Positions 23,181-31,514 are shown, counted from the stretch's first letter. The stretch is DNA of 64,000 nucleotides from WHTX01 sp038255145 (GCA_038255145.1 JBBSLP010000010.1:41051-105050); one strand, 5' to 3'. A program made the numbers and translations. The notes: a model not told the origin generated them from the sequence alone.

Positions 23181-24446
23181 ATGACCGCCGTGATGGGTGA
23201 CCCCTCTGACACCGGACGCTTCGGGGAGTTCGGTGGGCGGTTCGTCCCCGAGACCCTCGTGCCCGCCCTGGCCGAGCTCGAGGCCGCCTTCCGCGACGCC
23301 TGGGCCGACCCCGGCTTCCGGGCCGAGTACGAGCGCCTGCTGCGCGACTACGCCGGCCGGCCCTCCCTGCTGTACGACTGCAGCCGACTGTCCGACGAGC
23401 TCGGCCTGCGCCTCCTGCTCAAGCGCGAGGACCTGAACCACACCGGCTCCCACAAGATCAACAACGTGTTGGGCCAGGCCCTGCTGGCCAAGCGCATGGG
23501 CAAGACCAAGCTCCTGGCCGAGACCGGTGCCGGCCAGCACGGTGTGGCCACGGCCACCGCCGCTGCCCTCATGGGCATGGAGTGCGTGGTCTACATGGGC
23601 GAGGTGGACATGGAGCGCCAGTCGCTCAACGTGTTCCGCATGCGCCTGCTCGGGGCCGAGGTCCTGCCCGCCCTCAGCGGGTCACGCACCCTCAAGGACG
23701 CCGTCAACGAGGCCATGCGGGCGTGGGTGGCCGACGTCGAGCGCAGCCACTACTGCCTGGGCTCGGTCATGGGCCCCCACCCCTACCCGTGGATGGTGCG
23801 CGAGTTGCACCGGGTGCTGGGTGACGAGGCCCGTGAGCAGTGCCGGGCGCTGACCGGGGGCGATCCCGACGTGGTGGTGGCCTGCGTGGGCGGTGGCTCC
23901 AACGCCGCCGGCATCTTCTCCGGCTTCGCCGAGCTCCCCGCCGTGCGCCTCATCGGCGTCGAGCCCGCCGGGGGCGCCGCCGTGGCCCGAGGGGTGCCCG
24001 GCGTGGTCCACGGCTCGGTCTCCTACCTGCTCCAGGACGAGTGGGGCCAGGTCCAGGAGGCGTACTCGGTGTCCGCGGGGCTCGACTACCCGGGCGTAGG
24101 TCCCGAGCACGCCCACCTGGCCGCCACCGGCCGGGCCCAGTACCCCAGCGTCACCGACGAGGAGGTCATCGAGGCCTTCCAGCTCCTGGCCCGGACCGAG
24201 GGCATCATCACCGCCCTCGAATCGGCCCACGCCCTGGCCTGGGTCAGTCGCGAACGGGCCTCGCTGGCCGGCCTGACGGTCATGCTCAACCTGTCGGGTC
24301 GGGGTGACAAGGACGTGGCCCAGGTCCAGGACATCCTCGAGCACGGCATGGCCGCGAGCGCCCACGGTGCGCACGACCCGGCCACGGGCCGGGCCGACGC
24401 CGACGCCGACGCCGACGCCACGGTCGCCTCCGGCGCCGGCCACTAG
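23181..24446 (+). CDS. trpB: Tryptophan synthase beta chain
   Basis: TrpB joins indole, channelled from TrpA, with serine to make tryptophan. The 421-residue protein is the classical TrpB1 type: GRFGEFGGRFVPETL at the start, the PLP lysine in NHTGSHKINN, ETGAGQHGVATA, the phosphate loop CVGGGSNAAG and the ending NLSGRGDKD. The C-terminus carries a repeated Ala-Asp tail encoded by 6-bp repeats near 24399-24420. I chose the ATG at 23181; 23151 and 23193 are alternatives. The TAG stop is also the first half of a -10-like hexamer for the next gene. Confidence 0.95.
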   Translation: MTAVMGDPSDTGRFGEFGGRFVPETLVPALAELEAAFRDAWADPGFRAEYERLLRDYAGRPSLLYDCSRLSDELGLRLLLKREDLNHTGSHKINNVLGQALLAKRMGKTKLLAETGAGQHGVATATAAALMGMECVVYMGEVDMERQSLNVFRMRLLGAEVLPALSGSRTLKDAVNEAMRAWVADVERSHYCLGSVMGPHPYPWMVRELHRVLGDEAREQCRALTGGDPDVVVACVGGGSNAAGIFSGFAELPAVRLIGVEPAGGAAVARGVPGVVHGSVSYLLQDEWGQVQEAYSVSAGLDYPGVGPEHAHLAATGRAQYPSVTDEEVIEAFQLLARTEGIITALESAHALAWVSRERASLAGLTVMLNLSGRGDKDVAQVQDILEHGMAASAHGAHDPATGRADADADADATVASGAGH

Positions 24447-24449
24447 GTT
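24444..24449 (+). promoter_or_regulatory. Predicted -10 hexamer inside the trpB stop codon
   Basis: TAGGTT starts with the trpB stop codon and ends 7 nt before the ATG of the CoxL-like gene at 24457. Confidence 0.45.
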
Positions 24450-24456
24450 CAACGCC

Positions 24457-26847
24457 ATGCCCGGATCGATCCTCGGTAATGCCGTCCGCCGTGTCGAGGA
24501 CCCCGACCTCCTCACCGGCAGGGGTACGTACCTGGCCAACCTGCGTCTGCCGGGGCTGCTGCACCTGTCCTTCGTGCGCTCGTCCGTGGCCCACGCCACC
24601 ATCACCTCGATCGACGTGTCCGAGGCCGCCGACATGCCCGGCGTGGTCGCCGTCTACACGGCGTCTGACCTCGGCCTGGCTCCCCACCACGGTTTCGGCG
24701 GGGTGTCACCGGTGTTCATGCGGCATCCGCTGGCCTCGGAGCGCGTGCGCTTCGTGGGTGAGCCCGTGGCCGTGGTCGTGGCCGAGACCAAGGCCGAGGC
24801 GGCCGACGCCGTCGACGCCGTGATCGTCGACTACGAGCCCCTCGAGGCCGTGGCCGACCCCGAGCTGGCGCTGGCCGCAGGAGCGCCGGTGTTGTTCGAC
24901 GAGATCGGCTCCAACCTGGCCCACAGCCACGGCGATCCCCGGGTCGACGGCTTCTTCGACGACGCCGACGTGGTCGTACGGGGCCGCTTCGTCAACCAGC
25001 GGGTGGCCGTGGTGCCCATGGAGGGCAACGCCTGCGTGGCCGTGCCCGGCGACGACGGCCAGCTCACCTTCCACGCCGCCACCCAGATGCCTCACGCCCT
25101 GCACGGGGCCCTGGCCGCCGAACTGGGCATGGTGCCCGACCAGGTGCGGGTCATCGCCCCCCACGTGGGCGGTGGTTTCGGGGGCAAGGTCGGCCTCTGC
25201 CACGAGTTCACCGTGGCCGCCGCGGTGGCCCGGCGGCTCGACCGGCCCACGGCGTGGATCGAGACCCGGTCCGAGGACATGGTGTCGCTGGCCCATGGCC
25301 GGGCCCAGGTCCACTACGCCGAGCTGGGACTCAAGCGTGACGGCAGCATCACCGGGCTGCGGGTGCAGTTGGTGGCCGACGGCGGGGCCTACCCCGGGGT
25401 GGGCGCGGCCCTGCCCAACCTGACCCGGATGATGGCCCAGGGCGTCTACGACATGCCCAAGCTCGAGTTCGACATCGCCGTGGCCGCCACCAACACCACC
25501 CCCATCGGCGCCTACCGCGGCGCCGGTCGCCCCGAAGCCGCCTCCCTCGTCGAGCGCATCGTCGACATGGGCGCCGTCGAGCTCGGCCTCGATCCCGTCG
25601 ACGTGCGCCGAAAGAACTTCATCCCTTCGGACCGTTTCCCCTTCACCACCCTGATGGGGGCGAACTACGACTCGGCCGACTACGACAAGTCGCTGAACAA
25701 GCTGCTCGAGTTGGTCGACTACCCGGCCCTGCGGGCCGACCAGGCCGCCCGTCGGGAACGGGGTGACCGGGTGCAGCTGGGCATCGGCTTCGCCACCTAC
25801 ACCGAGATCACCGCCGGTGGCGGGCCCCAGGAGTACGCCGCCGTCGAGGTCCAGCCCGACGGCTCGGCCATCGTGCGGGTGGGCACCTCGGGCCACGGCC
25901 AGGGCCACGCCACCGCCTTCGCCATGATCGTGGCCGACCACCTGGGCATCCCCATGGACCAGGTCAAGCTCATCCAGTCCGACACCGAGCTGGTGCGCAG
26001 TGGCGGCGGCACCGGCGGGTCCCGCTCCCTGCAGCTGGGGGGCTCGGCCGTGCTCAGCGCGGCCGACGTGGTGCTGGGCAAGGCCCGCACCCTGGCCGCC
26101 CACCTGCTGGAAGCGGCCGAGGACGACATCGTGGTCACCGACGACGGTCGGGTGGGTGTGGCCGGCGTGCCCGCCAAGGCCCTGGGTTGGGACGAGCTGG
26201 CCCGGGCCGCCCTGGCCCAGCCCGACCTCGTCGACCACGAAGACGGCACCGTGGGCCTGGCCGCCCAGCTCGACTTCGTCCAGGGAGCGGCCACCTTCCC
26301 CTTCGGCGCCCACGTGGCCCTCGTCGAGGTCGACACCGACACCGGCCTGGCCCGCCTCATCCGCCACGTGGCCGTCGACGACTGCGGCACCGTGCTCAAC
26401 CCCCTGCTCGTCGCCGGCCAGCAGCACGGCGGCATCGCCCAGGCCGCGGCCCAGGCGCTGTACGAGGAGGTGTCCTACGACGCCGACGCCAACCCCCTCA
26501 CCGTCACCCTGGCCGACTACCTGATGCCCTCGGCCGCCGACCTGCCCAGCTTCGAGGTGGCGTCGACGGAGACCCCCACCCCCCTCAACCCCCTGGGGGC
26601 CAAGGGCATCGGTGAGGCCGGCACCATCGGCGCCACCCCGGCCGTGCAGAACGCCGTGGTCGACGCCCTGTCCCACCTCGGCATCCGCCACCTGGACATG
26701 CCCGCCAGCCCCGAGCCGGTGTGGCGGGCCATCGACGCAGCCCGGGCCGGCAACCCCCCCGAGCCCTGGCGTGAGCCGCCGGCCGTGTTCGCCACCCTGA
26801 CCCGCTCGGCCGCCCCGGTCGAGGTCGGCGACGAGGCCGGCATCTGA
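24457..26847 (+). CDS. CoxL-like molybdenum hydroxylase large subunit (AYRGAGR type)
   Basis: The 796-residue protein belongs to the xanthine dehydrogenase / CO dehydrogenase large-subunit family, which binds the molybdopterin cytosine dinucleotide cofactor. The start GNAVRRVEDPDLLTGRGTYL, the glycine-rich GGGFGGKVG and the loop AYRGAGRPEA are visible. AYRGAGR defines the so-called form II group, not the proven CO-oxidising form I (which has a Cys in this loop). The C-terminal GAKGIGEAGTIG carries the conserved catalytic-type Glu. Medium (FAD) and small (2Fe-2S) subunit genes are not adjacent, so partners must be encoded elsewhere. It sits between trpB and trpA and overlaps trpA by one base. 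Confidence 0.88.
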   Translation: MPGSILGNAVRRVEDPDLLTGRGTYLANLRLPGLLHLSFVRSSVAHATITSIDVSEAADMPGVVAVYTASDLGLAPHHGFGGVSPVFMRHPLASERVRFVGEPVAVVVAETKAEAADAVDAVIVDYEPLEAVADPELALAAGAPVLFDEIGSNLAHSHGDPRVDGFFDDADVVVRGRFVNQRVAVVPMEGNACVAVPGDDGQLTFHAATQMPHALHGALAAELGMVPDQVRVIAPHVGGGFGGKVGLCHEFTVAAAVARRLDRPTAWIETRSEDMVSLAHGRAQVHYAELGLKRDGSITGLRVQLVADGGAYPGVGAALPNLTRMMAQGVYDMPKLEFDIAVAATNTTPIGAYRGAGRPEAASLVERIVDMGAVELGLDPVDVRRKNFIPSDRFPFTTLMGANYDSADYDKSLNKLLELVDYPALRADQAARRERGDRVQLGIGFATYTEITAGGGPQEYAAVEVQPDGSAIVRVGTSGHGQGHATAFAMIVADHLGIPMDQVKLIQSDTELVRSGGGTGGSRSLQLGGSAVLSAADVVLGKARTLAAHLLEAAEDDIVVTDDGRVGVAGVPAKALGWDELARAALAQPDLVDHEDGTVGLAAQLDFVQGAATFPFGAHVALVEVDTDTGLARLIRHVAVDDCGTVLNPLLVAGQQHGGIAQAAAQALYEEVSYDADANPLTVTLADYLMPSAADLPSFEVASTETPTPLNPLGAKGIGEAGTIGATPAVQNAVVDALSHLGIRHLDMPASPEPVWRAIDAARAGNPPEPWREPPAVFATLTRSAAPVEVGDEAGI

Positions 26848-27695
26848 TGGCCGCTCCGCCTACGACCGACGCTGCGGCACCGTCGGCGTCGCCCGCCGCC
26901 TCCATCACCACCGAGGTGGAGACCACGCTCGAGGTCCACCTCCGGGCCCGGCGCGACCAGGGCGCCAAGCTGCTGGTGCCCTACGTGATGGGCGGGCTCG
27001 ACGACGAATGGACCGACCTGCTGCGGGCCTTCGCCGACGCCGGGGCCGACGCCATCGAGGTCGGCATACCGTTCTCGGACCCGATGATGGACGGCCCCGT
27101 CGTCCAGGAGGCCTCGGCCCTGGCCCTGGCCCGCGGGGCCACCCCGCTGGCCGTGCTCGATGAGCTGTCCCGGGTCGATGCCGGGATCCCGCTCGTGGCC
27201 ATGACGTACTACAACCTCTGCTACCACGCCGGCCACGAGCGCTTCGCCCACTGGCTGACCGAGGCGGGGGTGTCGGGCTCCATCCTGGCCGACCTGCCCC
27301 TCGAAGAGGTGGGCCCGTGGGCCGAGGCGGCTGACGAGGCCGGCATCGCCACCGTCATGCTCGCCGCACCCACGGGCTCCGATGACCGGTTGCGCCGGGT
27401 CGTCGAACGCTCCCGGGGCTTCGTGTACGCCGTGTCCCTCCTCGGGGTGACGGGGGAGCGCACGGCCCTGGCCGGCACCGCAGTGAGCATCGCCACCCGG
27501 CTCAAGGCCATCACCGATCGCCCCGTGCTGGTGGGGGTGGGCATCTCCAACGCCGAGCAGGCTGTCGAGGTGAGCCAGGTGGCCGACGGGGTGGTCATGG
27601 CCTCGGCCCTGCTGCGCCGCCGGCTGGAGGGGGCCTCGGTCCTCGAGGTGGCTGACGCCGTGGCCACCGTGCGCCAGGCGCTCGACCAGCGGTGA
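26847..27695 (+). CDS. trpA: Tryptophan synthase alpha chain
   Basis: TrpA cleaves indole-3-glycerol phosphate to indole and passes it to TrpB. The 282-residue barrel has VPYVMGG, the catalytic Asp/Glu region AIEVGIPFSDPMMDGPVVQ, AMTYYNL and ILADLPLEE, then the phosphate-binding VGVGISNAEQ. About 25 residues at the N-terminus are a variable extension rich in Ala and Pro. The ATG overlaps the stop of the CoxL-like gene (TGATG), so its translation is likely coupled to that gene rather than to trpB. Confidence 0.94.
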   Translation: MAAPPTTDAAAPSASPAASITTEVETTLEVHLRARRDQGAKLLVPYVMGGLDDEWTDLLRAFADAGADAIEVGIPFSDPMMDGPVVQEASALALARGATPLAVLDELSRVDAGIPLVAMTYYNLCYHAGHERFAHWLTEAGVSGSILADLPLEEVGPWAEAADEAGIATVMLAAPTGSDDRLRRVVERSRGFVYAVSLLGVTGERTALAGTAVSIATRLKAITDRPVLVGVGISNAEQAVEVSQVADGVVMASALLRRRLEGASVLEVADAVATVRQALDQR

Positions 27696-28057
27696 CAGCC
27701 GCGCCCCCGGTCCCCGAACCCGGTTGTGAGCTGTGTGAGGCCGCTCGCTTCACCCACTGGTACGCCGAGGACGACGTGTGCTGGGTGGCCGACTGCGAGG
27801 TGTGCGACACCCCCATGGTCGTGTGGCGCCATCACGGCACCGAGCCCGGTCCCGTCGACGTCGAGCACATGATGGCCGCCCTGTCCGCCGCGGCCGTGGT
27901 CCGCTTCGGACCCGAGGGCTGGTCCATCGACCGCACCATGCGCCAGATCCCCGACCACTTCCACGCCCACTGCCGCGACCCGCAGTGGCAGTCCCGCCGC
28001 TGGGGCTCGCCGCCGTCGCGCTACACCGGGGTGGGTGGCGACCGGGTGACGCTGTGA
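27692..28057 (+). CDS. HIT-like small protein with CxxC pairs
   Basis: The 121-residue protein begins with CELCEAARFTHWYAEDDVCW and then DCEVCDTPMVVWRHHG, giving two Cys-x2-Cys pairs that may bind zinc. PDHFHAHC near residue 88 resembles the His-x-His motif of HIT-family nucleotide hydrolases, and PMVVWRHH resembles the HIT strand before it. However, the full HxHxHxx triad is incomplete. I regard it as a distant HIT-like protein of unknown activity. The GTG overlaps the trpA stop by 4 nt, so it is co-translated with trpA. Confidence 0.6.
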   Translation: MTAAPPVPEPGCELCEAARFTHWYAEDDVCWVADCEVCDTPMVVWRHHGTEPGPVDVEHMMAALSAAAVVRFGPEGWSIDRTMRQIPDHFHAHCRDPQWQSRRWGSPPSRYTGVGGDRVTL

Positions 28058-28073
28058 GGGTGGGGGCCAGCCC

Positions 28074-28466
28074 GTGAGCGGCACCCTGTACGAGCTGGTC
28101 GGCGGGCGGGCGTGGTTCGAGGGCCTGGTCGACCGCTTCTACGAGGGGGTGGCCGACGACGAGGTGCTGCGCCCCTTGTACCCCGAGGACGACCTGACCG
28201 GGGCCCGTGAGCGGCTGGCCGGCTTCCTCGTGCAGTACTGGGGCGGGCCGGCCACCTACAGCGAGCAGCGGGGTCACCCCCGGCTGCGCATGCGCCACTT
28301 CCCCTTCGCCGTGGGGGTGCGGGAGCGTGAGCACTGGATGACCCACATGACCGCGGCGGTGCAGGCCGGCGGGCTCGACCCCGAGGTCGAGGCCGTCGTG
28401 ATGGAGTACTTCGACCGGGCCGCCACGGCCATGATCAACCAGCCCGAGGAGGGCCCAGGCGCATGA
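28074..28466 (+). CDS. glbO: Truncated haemoglobin, group II (GlbO type)
   Basis: The 130-residue protein is a 2-on-2 globin. FYEGV near residue 22 carries the B10 tyrosine, LRMRHFPF near residue 77 the proximal F8 histidine, and REHWMTHM the G8 tryptophan typical of group II. The segment VQYWGGPATYSEQRGHPRL matches the CD-E region of mycobacterial GlbO. Such proteins bind oxygen or handle nitric oxide or peroxide in the cytoplasm. The GTG at 28074 is the first start. The gene is followed by a 4-nt overlap with a peroxiredoxin gene, which supports a role in oxidative stress. Confidence 0.9.
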   Translation: MSGTLYELVGGRAWFEGLVDRFYEGVADDEVLRPLYPEDDLTGARERLAGFLVQYWGGPATYSEQRGHPRLRMRHFPFAVGVREREHWMTHMTAAVQAGGLDPEVEAVVMEYFDRAATAMINQPEEGPGA

Positions 28467-28924
28467 CCGACAAGCTCGAGGTAGGCCAGCCGGCTCCCAC
28501 GTTCACCCTGTCCGACCAGGACGACAACCCGGTCGACCTGGCCTCGTTCGCCGGGAGGAAGGTGTTGGTCTACTTCTACCCGAAGGCCGACACCCCTGGG
28601 TGCACCACCCAGGCCTGTGGCCTGCGCGACATCCTGGGCCAGATCGGCGACACCGCCGTGCTCGGCATCAGCCCGGACAAGCCCGGGGCCCAGAAGAAGT
28701 TCGACGAGAAGTACCACCTGGGCTTCCCCCTGCTGTCGGATCCCGACCACGCCGTGTCCGAGTCCTATGCGGCCTGGGGCGAGAAGAACCTCTACGGCAA
28801 GATCAGCCAGGGCATCATCCGCTCGGCTTTCCTCATCGACGAGGCCGGGGCCGTGGAGAAGGCCTGGTACCGCATCCCCGCCAAGGCCACCCCGGACCGG
28901 CTGCTGGGTGCGCTGAGCGCATGA
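28463..28924 (+). CDS. bcp: Thioredoxin-dependent peroxiredoxin, Bcp/PrxQ type
   Basis: The enzyme reduces hydrogen peroxide and organic peroxides. The 153-residue protein has the active-site motif YPKADTPGCTTQACGLRD (about residues 40-57). Here the first cysteine is the peroxidatic one and the second, five residues later, the resolving one, as in PrxQ. The start KLEVGQPAPTFTLSDQDD is typical. ATG overlaps the globin stop and the next gene's ATG overlaps its own stop, so the three are translated together. Confidence 0.93.
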   Translation: MTDKLEVGQPAPTFTLSDQDDNPVDLASFAGRKVLVYFYPKADTPGCTTQACGLRDILGQIGDTAVLGISPDKPGAQKKFDEKYHLGFPLLSDPDHAVSESYAAWGEKNLYGKISQGIIRSAFLIDEAGAVEKAWYRIPAKATPDRLLGALSA

Positions 28925-29367
28925 GCGAGGCTGCCGCGCCGGCCGGGCTGCCCCGACCCACCGACGTCCTGCCCCACCGGGCGCCCTTCCTGTTCATCGA
29001 CGAGCTGGTGGAGATCCAGCCGGGAAAGCTGGCCCGGGCCCGCTGGCACCTGAGCGGCGACGAGGCCTTCTTCGCCGGCCACTTCCCCGGTCGGCCCGTG
29101 CTGCCTGGGGTGCTGCAGGTCGAGGCCATCGCCCAGTGCGGCGGCTGCTGCCTGTGGGGGGACGAGCGCTTCGCCGGCAAGCTCGGCCTGTTCGGCGGCG
29201 TGGACCGGGCTCGCTTCCGTCGCCAGGTCGTTCCCGGTGACACCGTGGAGCTCGTCTTCGAGATGGATCGGCTGTCGGCTCGAGCCGGCAAGGGCAAGGG
29301 GCGGGCTCTGGTAGACGGCGACCTCGCCTGTGAGGCCGACCTGTTCTTCGTCATCGCCGACGCCTGA
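28921..29367 (+). CDS. FabZ-like 3-hydroxyacyl-ACP dehydratase
   Basis: The 148-residue protein has a hot-dog fold. The active-site segment FFAGHFPGRPVLPGVLQVEA carries the catalytic His and Glu of FabZ, and DVLPHRAPFLFIDEL matches its start. FabZ dehydrates 3-hydroxyacyl-ACP in fatty acid elongation. It is convergent with the fab cluster 0.6 kb away but co-translated with bcp (ATGA overlap), so a FabZ role is plausible but not assured. The frame is open further upstream only as a shadow of bcp. Confidence 0.85.
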   Translation: MSEAAAPAGLPRPTDVLPHRAPFLFIDELVEIQPGKLARARWHLSGDEAFFAGHFPGRPVLPGVLQVEAIAQCGGCCLWGDERFAGKLGLFGGVDRARFRRQVVPGDTVELVFEMDRLSARAGKGKGRALVDGDLACEADLFFVIADA

Positions 29368-29600
29368 ACCGGTCGTCGGGGCCGGTCGTGGGGGCCGGTC
29401 GGGGCCCGACCTCGGAGAGCTGGTTGCCCAACCGGTCCGCACCACGGCGAATCGGCTCCCTCCACCCGTCTCGACCCGCCTGGCGGCAGCGCCGGGTCCC
29501 TCTGTCGGCGCCGCCACCTCTCGTCGACACCCGCAGGCCGTTCCTGAGAAGTACGCCGGCCTAGGTCGTGGTTGCACCCGGGTGTCGCGTCCCGTGGCTG

Positions 29601-29723
29601 CCAACCGAACGCATCCACCTACGCGCGCGGTACGCCCATGCGTCCGGTTCGCTGAACAGGCTGGCCCGTCCGCCAACTGGACGCATCCACCTACGACTGC
29701 GGTGCGCCGGTGCGTTCGGTTCC
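29601..29723. repeat. Tandem pair of imperfect palindromes, 72-bp period
   Basis: Copy 1 (29601-29651) runs from CCAACCGAACGCATCCACC to ATGCGTCCGGTTCG; copy 2 (29673-29723) from CCAACTGGACGCATCCACC to GTGCGTTCGGTTCC. Each can fold as a hairpin, with 1-2 mismatches in an 11-12-bp stem. AACCGAACGCA at 29603 and TGCGTTCGGTT at 29711 can also pair perfectly across both copies. Confidence 0.7.
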
Positions 29724-29823
29724 ACTCTGCGTACACCCGTGGCAGGGCAGCACGCCGACGCGCGCGGCGAGCGAACGCCATCGCGCCCGCAGCGTGCGCC
29801 AGCGATTCGACGGGCGCACGCGG

Positions 29824-29842
29824 GCGATTCGATATCGATTGG
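29824..29842. repeat. Dispersed motif copy 4 (degenerate)
   Basis: GCGATTCGATATCGATTGG matches the motif core CGATTCGA-NN-CGATT but differs at the flanks. A half copy, AGCGATTCGACG, lies 20 bp upstream at 29801. Confidence 0.45.
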
Positions 29843-29925
29843 ACGGGCGGACGGCGGCGCCGATTCGCCGTGATGCGGAACCGGTCGGGGGCCGTCGGCG
29901 TGGGACCGGCCACAGCCGGCCAAGG

Positions 29926-31107
29926 TCAGGCCGGCGGTGGGCCGATGACCAGGGTGCCGTTGTGGCCGCCGAACCCGAAGGAGTTCGACAGGCTGGGGCC
30001 GGGCTCCCACGAGCGGGCCTCGCCGATGACCAGGTCCATGGGCGGCAGCTCGGGATCCATGGCCGTGGTGTTGGCCGTCGGCGGGATGAGGCGGTGCTGC
30101 ATGGACAGCACCACGGCCGCGGCTTCGATGGCCCCCGCCGCGCCCAGGGCGTGGCCGGTGACCCCCTTGGTGGAGGTGACGATGGGCCCACCGGGGAAGT
30201 TGAAGACCTTGCTCACGGCGTGGGCTTCGGCGGCGTCGTTGAGGGGGGTCGAGGTGCCGTGGGCGTTGATGTGGCGGATGTCCTCGGGCCGCAAGCCGGC
30301 GTCGATAAGCGCCTGCTCCATGCACGCCACCGCGCCACCGCCACCAGGGGCGGGAGCGGTGATGTGGTAGGCGTCGGCGGTCGAGGCCGAACCCAGGATC
30401 TCGGCCAGGATCACCGCGCCGCGGGCCCGGGCGTGGTCGAGCTCCTCGAGGACGAGCACGGCACCGGCCTCGGACATGATCAGCCCGTCGCGTGCCGCAT
30501 CGAAGGGCCGGCACACGCCGCTGCGGCTCGAGGCCGTCATGTTGGAGAAGCCCTGGGTGGCCACGGGCGTCATCGACGCCTCGCTACCGCCGGCGAGCAT
30601 GGCGTCGCAGCGCCCGTCCATGATGGCCCGCGCCGCGTTGCCGATGGCGTGGGTGCCCGCCGCGCACGCCGTCACCGTCGTCTCGCACGGGCCCTGGAAG
30701 CCGTTGCGCATGGAGATGGCGGCGGCACCGGCGTTGGCCATCATCATGGGCACGAGGAACGGGGACACCCGGCGGGGGTCCTTGTTGTAGTACACGAGGA
30801 TCTGCTCCTCGAGGGTGGCCAGGCCACCGACGCCGGTGCCCATGAGCACACCCACCCGGGCGGGGTTGGCCCCCAGGTCCCCGGCCTGGGCCAGGGCCAT
30901 GGTGGCCGAGGCCACGGCGAACTGGGCGAAGCGGTCGGTGCGCCTCGACTCCTTGGGGCTGTCGAAGTACAGCGCAGGATCGAAGTCGACGATGCGGCGC
31001 TCGCCGACGGACGTCGGCGTGAGCAGCCCGTCCCAGAAGGCTTCGGTCCCCATCCCACAGGACGCCACCACACCGATGCCGGTGACGACGACACGACGAC
31101 GCGTCAT
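29926..31107 (-). CDS. fabF: 3-oxoacyl-ACP synthase II
   Basis: FabF condenses malonyl-ACP with acyl-ACP to lengthen fatty acids. The 393-residue protein has the Cys-His-His triad: the cysteine in VTACAAGTHAIG (near residue 150), the first histidine in INAHGTSTPLND and the second in TKGVTGHALGAAG. The length is slightly below the usual 410. It is the last gene of the minus-strand cluster fabD-fabH-fabG-acpP-fabF, 70 bp after acpP. Confidence 0.95.
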   Translation of the reverse strand: MTRRRVVVTGIGVVASCGMGTEAFWDGLLTPTSVGERRIVDFDPALYFDSPKESRRTDRFAQFAVASATMALAQAGDLGANPARVGVLMGTGVGGLATLEEQILVYYNKDPRRVSPFLVPMMMANAGAAAISMRNGFQGPCETTVTACAAGTHAIGNAARAIMDGRCDAMLAGGSEASMTPVATQGFSNMTASSRSGVCRPFDAARDGLIMSEAGAVLVLEELDHARARGAVILAEILGSASTADAYHITAPAPGGGGAVACMEQALIDAGLRPEDIRHINAHGTSTPLNDAAEAHAVSKVFNFPGGPIVTSTKGVTGHALGAAGAIEAAAVVLSMQHRLIPPTANTTAMDPELPPMDLVIGEARSWEPGPSLSNSFGFGGHNGTLVIGPPPA

Positions 31108-31177
31108 CCTCAGACCCCTTCCCTACGACCCTGCAACATGGACATGACCGGTGATCCCGAGCTCAGGGCTCAGGGCC

Positions 31178-31411
31178 TCAGAGCTTCCCGGTGATGAGCT
31201 CGTAGGCCTGGCCGACGGTGCCGATGCCCTCGAGCTCCTCTTCCTCGACGGTCACGTCGAACTCCTCCTCGAGGGCCATGACCAGCTCGACGAGGTCCAG
31301 GGAGTCGGCGTCGAGGTCCTCGGCGAAGCTGGCTTCGATGGTGACCTTGTCGGCATCCACCGACAGCACCCGCACCGCGCATTCCTTGAACCGTTCGAAG
31401 TTGTCTGCCAT
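31178..31411 (-). CDS. acpP: Acyl carrier protein
   Basis: AcpP holds growing acyl chains on a 4'-phosphopantetheine arm. The 77-residue protein has the attachment serine in DLDADSLDLVELVM (about residue 38) and the usual acidic helices. The ATG at 31411 gives the typical length; the longer open frame upstream is a shadow. Its position between fabG and fabF is standard. Directly after the stop, CTGAG occurs three times in tandem. Confidence 0.95.
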   Translation of the reverse strand: MADNFERFKECAVRVLSVDADKVTIEASFAEDLDADSLDLVELVMALEEEFDVTVEEEELEGIGTVGQAYELITGKL

Positions 31412-31514
31412 CGCTGCTGCTCGATTCCTGTGGGTGGCCGGCGGGTCCGGCTGGAGGGTGTGGGGGAGATCTTGGCGGGGAAGAGGGTGGTGCGGATGGG
31501 CCGGGGCCGGGGCC

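Larger units (their letters stand above)
29368..29925. other. 558-bp gap with palindromic repeats, no supported gene
   Basis: The stretch separates the convergent FabZ-like and fabF genes. Several frames are open on both strands but they look arginine-rich and repeat-driven. It contains two tandem imperfect palindromes at 29601-29723 and a copy of the dispersed CGATTCG motif at 29824-29842. Near 29370-29403 the sequence CCGGTCGT-GGGGGCCGGTCG is a short direct repeat. Confidence 0.6.

Noticed and set aside
29330..30370. Plus-strand frames across the gap before fabF
   Set aside because: Their tandem similarity comes from the DNA repeat at 29601-29723, and the second half is the shadow of fabF.
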